DNA of 64,000 nucleotides from Aurantiacibacter zhengii (GTDB lineage Bacteria > Pseudomonadota > Alphaproteobacteria > Sphingomonadales > Sphingomonadaceae). The DNA lies in contig NZ_QXFL01000001.1 of NCBI RefSeq assembly GCF_003584125.1, positions 124,001 through 188,000 of the forward strand. The letters are read 5' to 3'. This document shows, one piece after another, positions 61,056 to 64,000 of this stretch (positions are counted from its first letter, which is position 1; every line of letters begins with the position of its first letter). A program made the translations under genes and the position numbers. The notes beneath the pieces were generated by a model that saw nothing but the letters and a program-made list of their open reading frames with translations, was not told where the DNA came from and made no database searches.

Positions 61056-63392
61056 ATGAACAAACCGAAAAACACGAAGAAATTTGAAGGCCTGCCCAGC
61101 AAGGACCAGGTCATGGAATTCATCCGCGGTTCCGACACGCGTGTCGGCAAGCGCGAGATCGCCAAGCATTTCCGTCTGAAAGGGCAGGAAAAGATCGCCC
61201 TCAAGTCGCTGTTGAAAGACATGGCCGAGGAAGGCCTGATCGACTCCAGCAAGAGCGCTTTTCACAAGATGGGCGGCGTGCCGCGCGTCACAGTGCTGAA
61301 GATTGTCGAGATCGACGATGGCGAACCCATCGCCGTGCCCGAAAGCTGGAACCCCGACGATGGCAGCGCCCCGCCGCGCCTGCGGGTGATCGAGAAAAAG
61401 AAGCAGGCCGCGCTGCGCACCGGCGATCGCATCCTGGCCCGTACCGAAGAAAAGGGCAGCGGCTGGCTGGCGCATCCGATGAAGAAGCTGGCCGTGGCCG
61501 AAGACCAGATGCTGGGCGTGATCGAGATCGATGGCGGCGGCAAGGCATGGCTCGCTCCGGTCGACAAGCGCATCCGAAATTCGTCCCCTGTCTCCGATCT
61601 TGGCAATGCCGAGAAGGGTCAGCTGGTGGTTGCCGAACCGGTGGGGCGTGGGCGGAATTCCTCGGTAAAGGTCACCGAAGTATTGGGCGACCCGCTGGCG
61701 CCGAAGAGCTTCAGCCTCATTGCCATCCACAAGTACGGCATCCCCAACCGCTTCCCGCAGGAAGTGCTGGACGAGGCTGAGATAGCGGCAAAGCTGCCGC
61801 TCAGCGAAGACCACCGCGAAGACCTTCGCCACCTGCCGATCATTGCCATCGATCCCGCCGATGCGCGCGACCACGATGACGCGATCTGGGCCGAAAGCGA
61901 TGGCGAGGGCGGCTTCCGCGCGCTGGTCGCCATTGCCGACGTGTCGTTCTACGTGCGGCCCGGCTCCAACATCGACAAGGAAGCGCGCAGGCGCGGCAAT
62001 TCGGTATACTTCCCCGACCGCGTGGTTCCCATGCTACCCGAGGTGTTGTCCGCCGATGTCTGCTCACTGGGCGAGGGTAGGGACCGCGCCGCGATGGCCT
62101 GCCACCTGACGATCGACGCCGAGGGCCGCGTAACCGACTGGCGCTTCACCCGCGCCTTGGTCCGCATCGAGCAGGTGATCGCTTACGAGGACGCGCAGGC
62201 ACAAATCGACGAAGGCAATGCCACCGGCCCGATCAACGCGCTGTGGGCTTGCTGGAAAGCGCTCAACTCCGCCCGCGACGACCGCGATCCGCTGGACCTA
62301 GATCTACCCGAACGCCGCGTGGAACTGGGAGAGGATGGCAAGATCAAGGGTATCAAGGTCCGCGAACGGCTGGATGCTCACCGGGTTGTCGAAGACTTCA
62401 TGATCGCGGCCAATGTCGCAGCGGCCAAGGCGCTGGAAAGCAAGGCCAGTCCGGTAGTCTATCGTATCCACGAACCGCCCACGCGCGAAAAGCTGATCGC
62501 GCTGCGCGAATATTTCGAATCCATCGGCAAGAACCTGGCGCTGGGGCAAGTCATCACGCCCGGCCTGTTCAACCGTATGATCAAAGATGTAGGCGACGAT
62601 CCTGGCGAGAAGGCGCTCGTGATGGAAGCCGTGCTGCGCAGCCAGACGCAGGCCTATTATGGCCCGCAGAACGCCGGCCACTTCGGCCTCGCACTCGGCA
62701 GCTATGCCCACTTCACCTCGCCCATCCGTCGCTATGCCGACCTGCTGGTCCACCGCGCGCTGGTGGACAGTTTCAAGCTGGAGCAGCCCAAGCCGAAGGG
62801 GAACACGATCCCCGCACATTCGGGTCTCGCGGAAAAGGATCGGGCGGACCTTGGCAAGATCACCGACGCCATTTCGATCACCGAACGCCGCGCGATGGAA
62901 GCGGAACGCGATACCGTGGACCGCTACGTTGCCGCGTGGCTTTCGGCCCGCGTGGGTGAGGTGTTCCAGACCCGCATCACCGGAGTTCAGAAGTTCGGCT
63001 TCTTCGCGACCATCGTAGGCATGGGCGGGGACGGTCTGGTGCCTGTATCGACGCTGGGCCGCGAATATTTCCACTACGACGAGGGAGCGCACAAGCTGAC
63101 CGGCGAGAACAGCGGCACCACCTACACCGTGGGTGATGTGCTGGATCTGCGGCTGGGCGAGGCTAATCCGCTTACCGGCGCATTGAAGTTCGAGGTTCCC
63201 GATGGCGACGGTGGCCAGAAGGTAGAACCGCGCGGAAGGCGTCCCGAGAAGAAATCGGACAAGGGCGGCCCCCGCAAGGGTGGGTCCCGCCAGAACAAGA
63301 CAGGCAAGGACAAGCAGGGGAAACACGCGGTCGGCAAGCGCGGCAGGCCCGGCAACATCCGTCACCAGGGGCGCGGCAAGAAAAAGAAATAA
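61056..63392 (+). CDS. rnr: Ribonuclease R
   Basis: 778 residues from the ATG at 61056, which has agggg upstream; an ATG at 61044 is the alternative. Winged-helix N-terminus, cold-shock domains, RNB catalytic core (IAIDPADARDHDDAIWAESD), C-terminal S1 domain and a Lys/Arg-rich tail. Degrades structured RNA 3' to 5'. Nine bases or so after the M28 gene, which may place it in the same transcript. Confidence 0.96.
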   Translation: MNKPKNTKKFEGLPSKDQVMEFIRGSDTRVGKREIAKHFRLKGQEKIALKSLLKDMAEEGLIDSSKSAFHKMGGVPRVTVLKIVEIDDGEPIAVPESWNPDDGSAPPRLRVIEKKKQAALRTGDRILARTEEKGSGWLAHPMKKLAVAEDQMLGVIEIDGGGKAWLAPVDKRIRNSSPVSDLGNAEKGQLVVAEPVGRGRNSSVKVTEVLGDPLAPKSFSLIAIHKYGIPNRFPQEVLDEAEIAAKLPLSEDHREDLRHLPIIAIDPADARDHDDAIWAESDGEGGFRALVAIADVSFYVRPGSNIDKEARRRGNSVYFPDRVVPMLPEVLSADVCSLGEGRDRAAMACHLTIDAEGRVTDWRFTRALVRIEQVIAYEDAQAQIDEGNATGPINALWACWKALNSARDDRDPLDLDLPERRVELGEDGKIKGIKVRERLDAHRVVEDFMIAANVAAAKALESKASPVVYRIHEPPTREKLIALREYFESIGKNLALGQVITPGLFNRMIKDVGDDPGEKALVMEAVLRSQTQAYYGPQNAGHFGLALGSYAHFTSPIRRYADLLVHRALVDSFKLEQPKPKGNTIPAHSGLAEKDRADLGKITDAISITERRAMEAERDTVDRYVAAWLSARVGEVFQTRITGVQKFGFFATIVGMGGDGLVPVSTLGREYFHYDEGAHKLTGENSGTTYTVGDVLDLRLGEANPLTGALKFEVPDGDGGQKVEPRGRRPEKKSDKGGPRKGGSRQNKTGKDKQGKHAVGKRGRPGNIRHQGRGKKKK

Positions 63393-63440
63393 CGGAACGA
63401 CGCAGGGGGCGCGGTCATTGATCGGGCAAAGGAGACTTTC

Positions 63441-63956
63441 ATGCTCAAGCCCGGTTCTACCGCCCCCGACATCGACCTACCGCTCACCATCGATGCACGC
63501 TTCGTACTGTCGGACCAGACCCCCGACGCCTACACCATGCTGGTGTTCTATCGCGGGAAGCACTGCCCGATCTGCAAGCGATACCTGGAAGAACTGGGCG
63601 GACGCCTGGAGGATTTCACCAGTCGCGGTATCAACGTCTTCGCCATATCGATGGACAGCGAGGATCGCGCGATGGTGGTCGACAGTGAATGGAAAACCGG
63701 CAACCTGCCGCTTGTCCATTCCATGACCGAAGAACAGGCTCGCGAATGGGGCCTCTACATCAGCGAGAAGCGCGAAGGGAGCGAGGAACCGGACGTGTTC
63801 AGCGAGCCCGGCCTTTTCCTGCTCAAGCCCGACCGTTCGGTCTATCTCGCGATTACGCAGAACATGCCGATCACACGCCCGTCATTGGACGAGCTGGTCG
63901 AGGGCATCGATTTCCTGAGCGACAAGCATTATCCGACGCGCGGAACGAAGTCCTGA
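63441..63956 (+). CDS. Peroxiredoxin-like thioredoxin-fold protein
   Basis: 171 residues. Peroxiredoxin-like core LPLTIDARFVLSDQTPDA, VFYRGKHCPICKRYLEELGG with a CPIC pair at about residues 42-45 and SMDSEDRAMVVDSEWKTGNL. No signal peptide. The CxxC pattern is that of the peroxiredoxin-like/AhpC-TSA group. ATG at 63441, 48 bases after rnr. The last 44 bases of the window hold no feature I can support. Confidence 0.88.
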   Translation: MLKPGSTAPDIDLPLTIDARFVLSDQTPDAYTMLVFYRGKHCPICKRYLEELGGRLEDFTSRGINVFAISMDSEDRAMVVDSEWKTGNLPLVHSMTEEQAREWGLYISEKREGSEEPDVFSEPGLFLLKPDRSVYLAITQNMPITRPSLDELVEGIDFLSDKHYPTRGTKS

Positions 63957-64000
63957 ACCTTTAGGAAGGTTCTCACACATCAGGATAGCGCGTCGATTTC

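Overview
The window is a stretch of ordinary chromosome from a GC-rich alphaproteobacterium, most likely of the order Sphingomonadales and probably Erythrobacteraceae. This rests on recognition of protein families, not on any search: a PEP-CTERM surface protein, UrcA and DOMON-like proteins, alpha2/beta2-type glycyl-tRNA synthetase, pyruvate phosphate dikinase, PhaR, and the order xerC-hemW-rdgB-rph / hrcA-grpE. Codon use looks even throughout. I see no rRNA, tRNA, CRISPR array, prophage or insertion sequence.

Layout. 1-6.1 kb: end of a DUF2167 protein, ychF, and a PEP-CTERM protein flanked by two TPR lipoproteins, then pth. 6.1-7.3 kb: an exported protein and rplY. 7.3-12.2 kb: the most accessory-looking block, all on the minus strand. 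It holds three TraB/GumN paralogues, an UrcA protein, and an overlapping set of three small four-helix membrane proteins with a short XRE regulator. 12.3-22.6 kb: glyQ-glyS, ppdK, a methyltransferase convergent with ppdK, comF, hisI, and cysK with an MFS exporter. 22.7-32.1 kb: PilZ, tyrS, a DOMON-like protein with a NamZ-type muramidase, a MoxR ATPase/VWA pair, a secreted serine hydrolase and parE. 32.1-40.1 kb: an LpoA-like lipoprotein divergent from rsmI-yraN-gshB, then dedA, xerC, hemW, a CAP protein, rdgB and rph. 40.2-47.9 kb: the heat-shock genes hrcA-grpE and dnaK-dnaJ, separated by a short copper-chaperone/zincin/membrane-protein operon on the other strand. 47.9-64 kb: a patatin-like protein, radA, cvpA, an IscU-like scaffold, an MHS-type transporter, alr, phaR, an archaeal/eukaryotic-type proS, two divergent secreted metallopeptidases, rnr and a peroxiredoxin-like protein.

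How the parts work together. Most genes are housekeeping: translation quality (ychF, pth, three synthetase systems), RNA processing (rph, rnr, rsmI), nucleotide sanitation (rdgB), chromosome topology and resolution (parE, xerC), protein folding (HrcA, GrpE, DnaK, DnaJ), and the cell envelope (alr, NamZ, LpoA-like, DedA). Overlaps of the ATGA type are frequent (glyQS, rdgB-rph, xerC-hemW, rsmI-yraN, cvpA-nifU-like, DOMON-namZ), which indicates tight operons.

Regulatory signals that can be read directly: a sigma-54-like element before the PEP-CTERM gene; a sigma-32-like promoter before dnaK; two GTCA-N8-TGAC sites on the urcA promoter; a GTTC-N7-GTTC (alphaproteobacterial LexA-type) repeat before radA; and a hairpin that would cover the hrcA ribosome binding site. 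No wholly new system is demonstrated. The best candidate for something undescribed is the 7.3-12.2 kb TraB/XRE/membrane-protein cluster.
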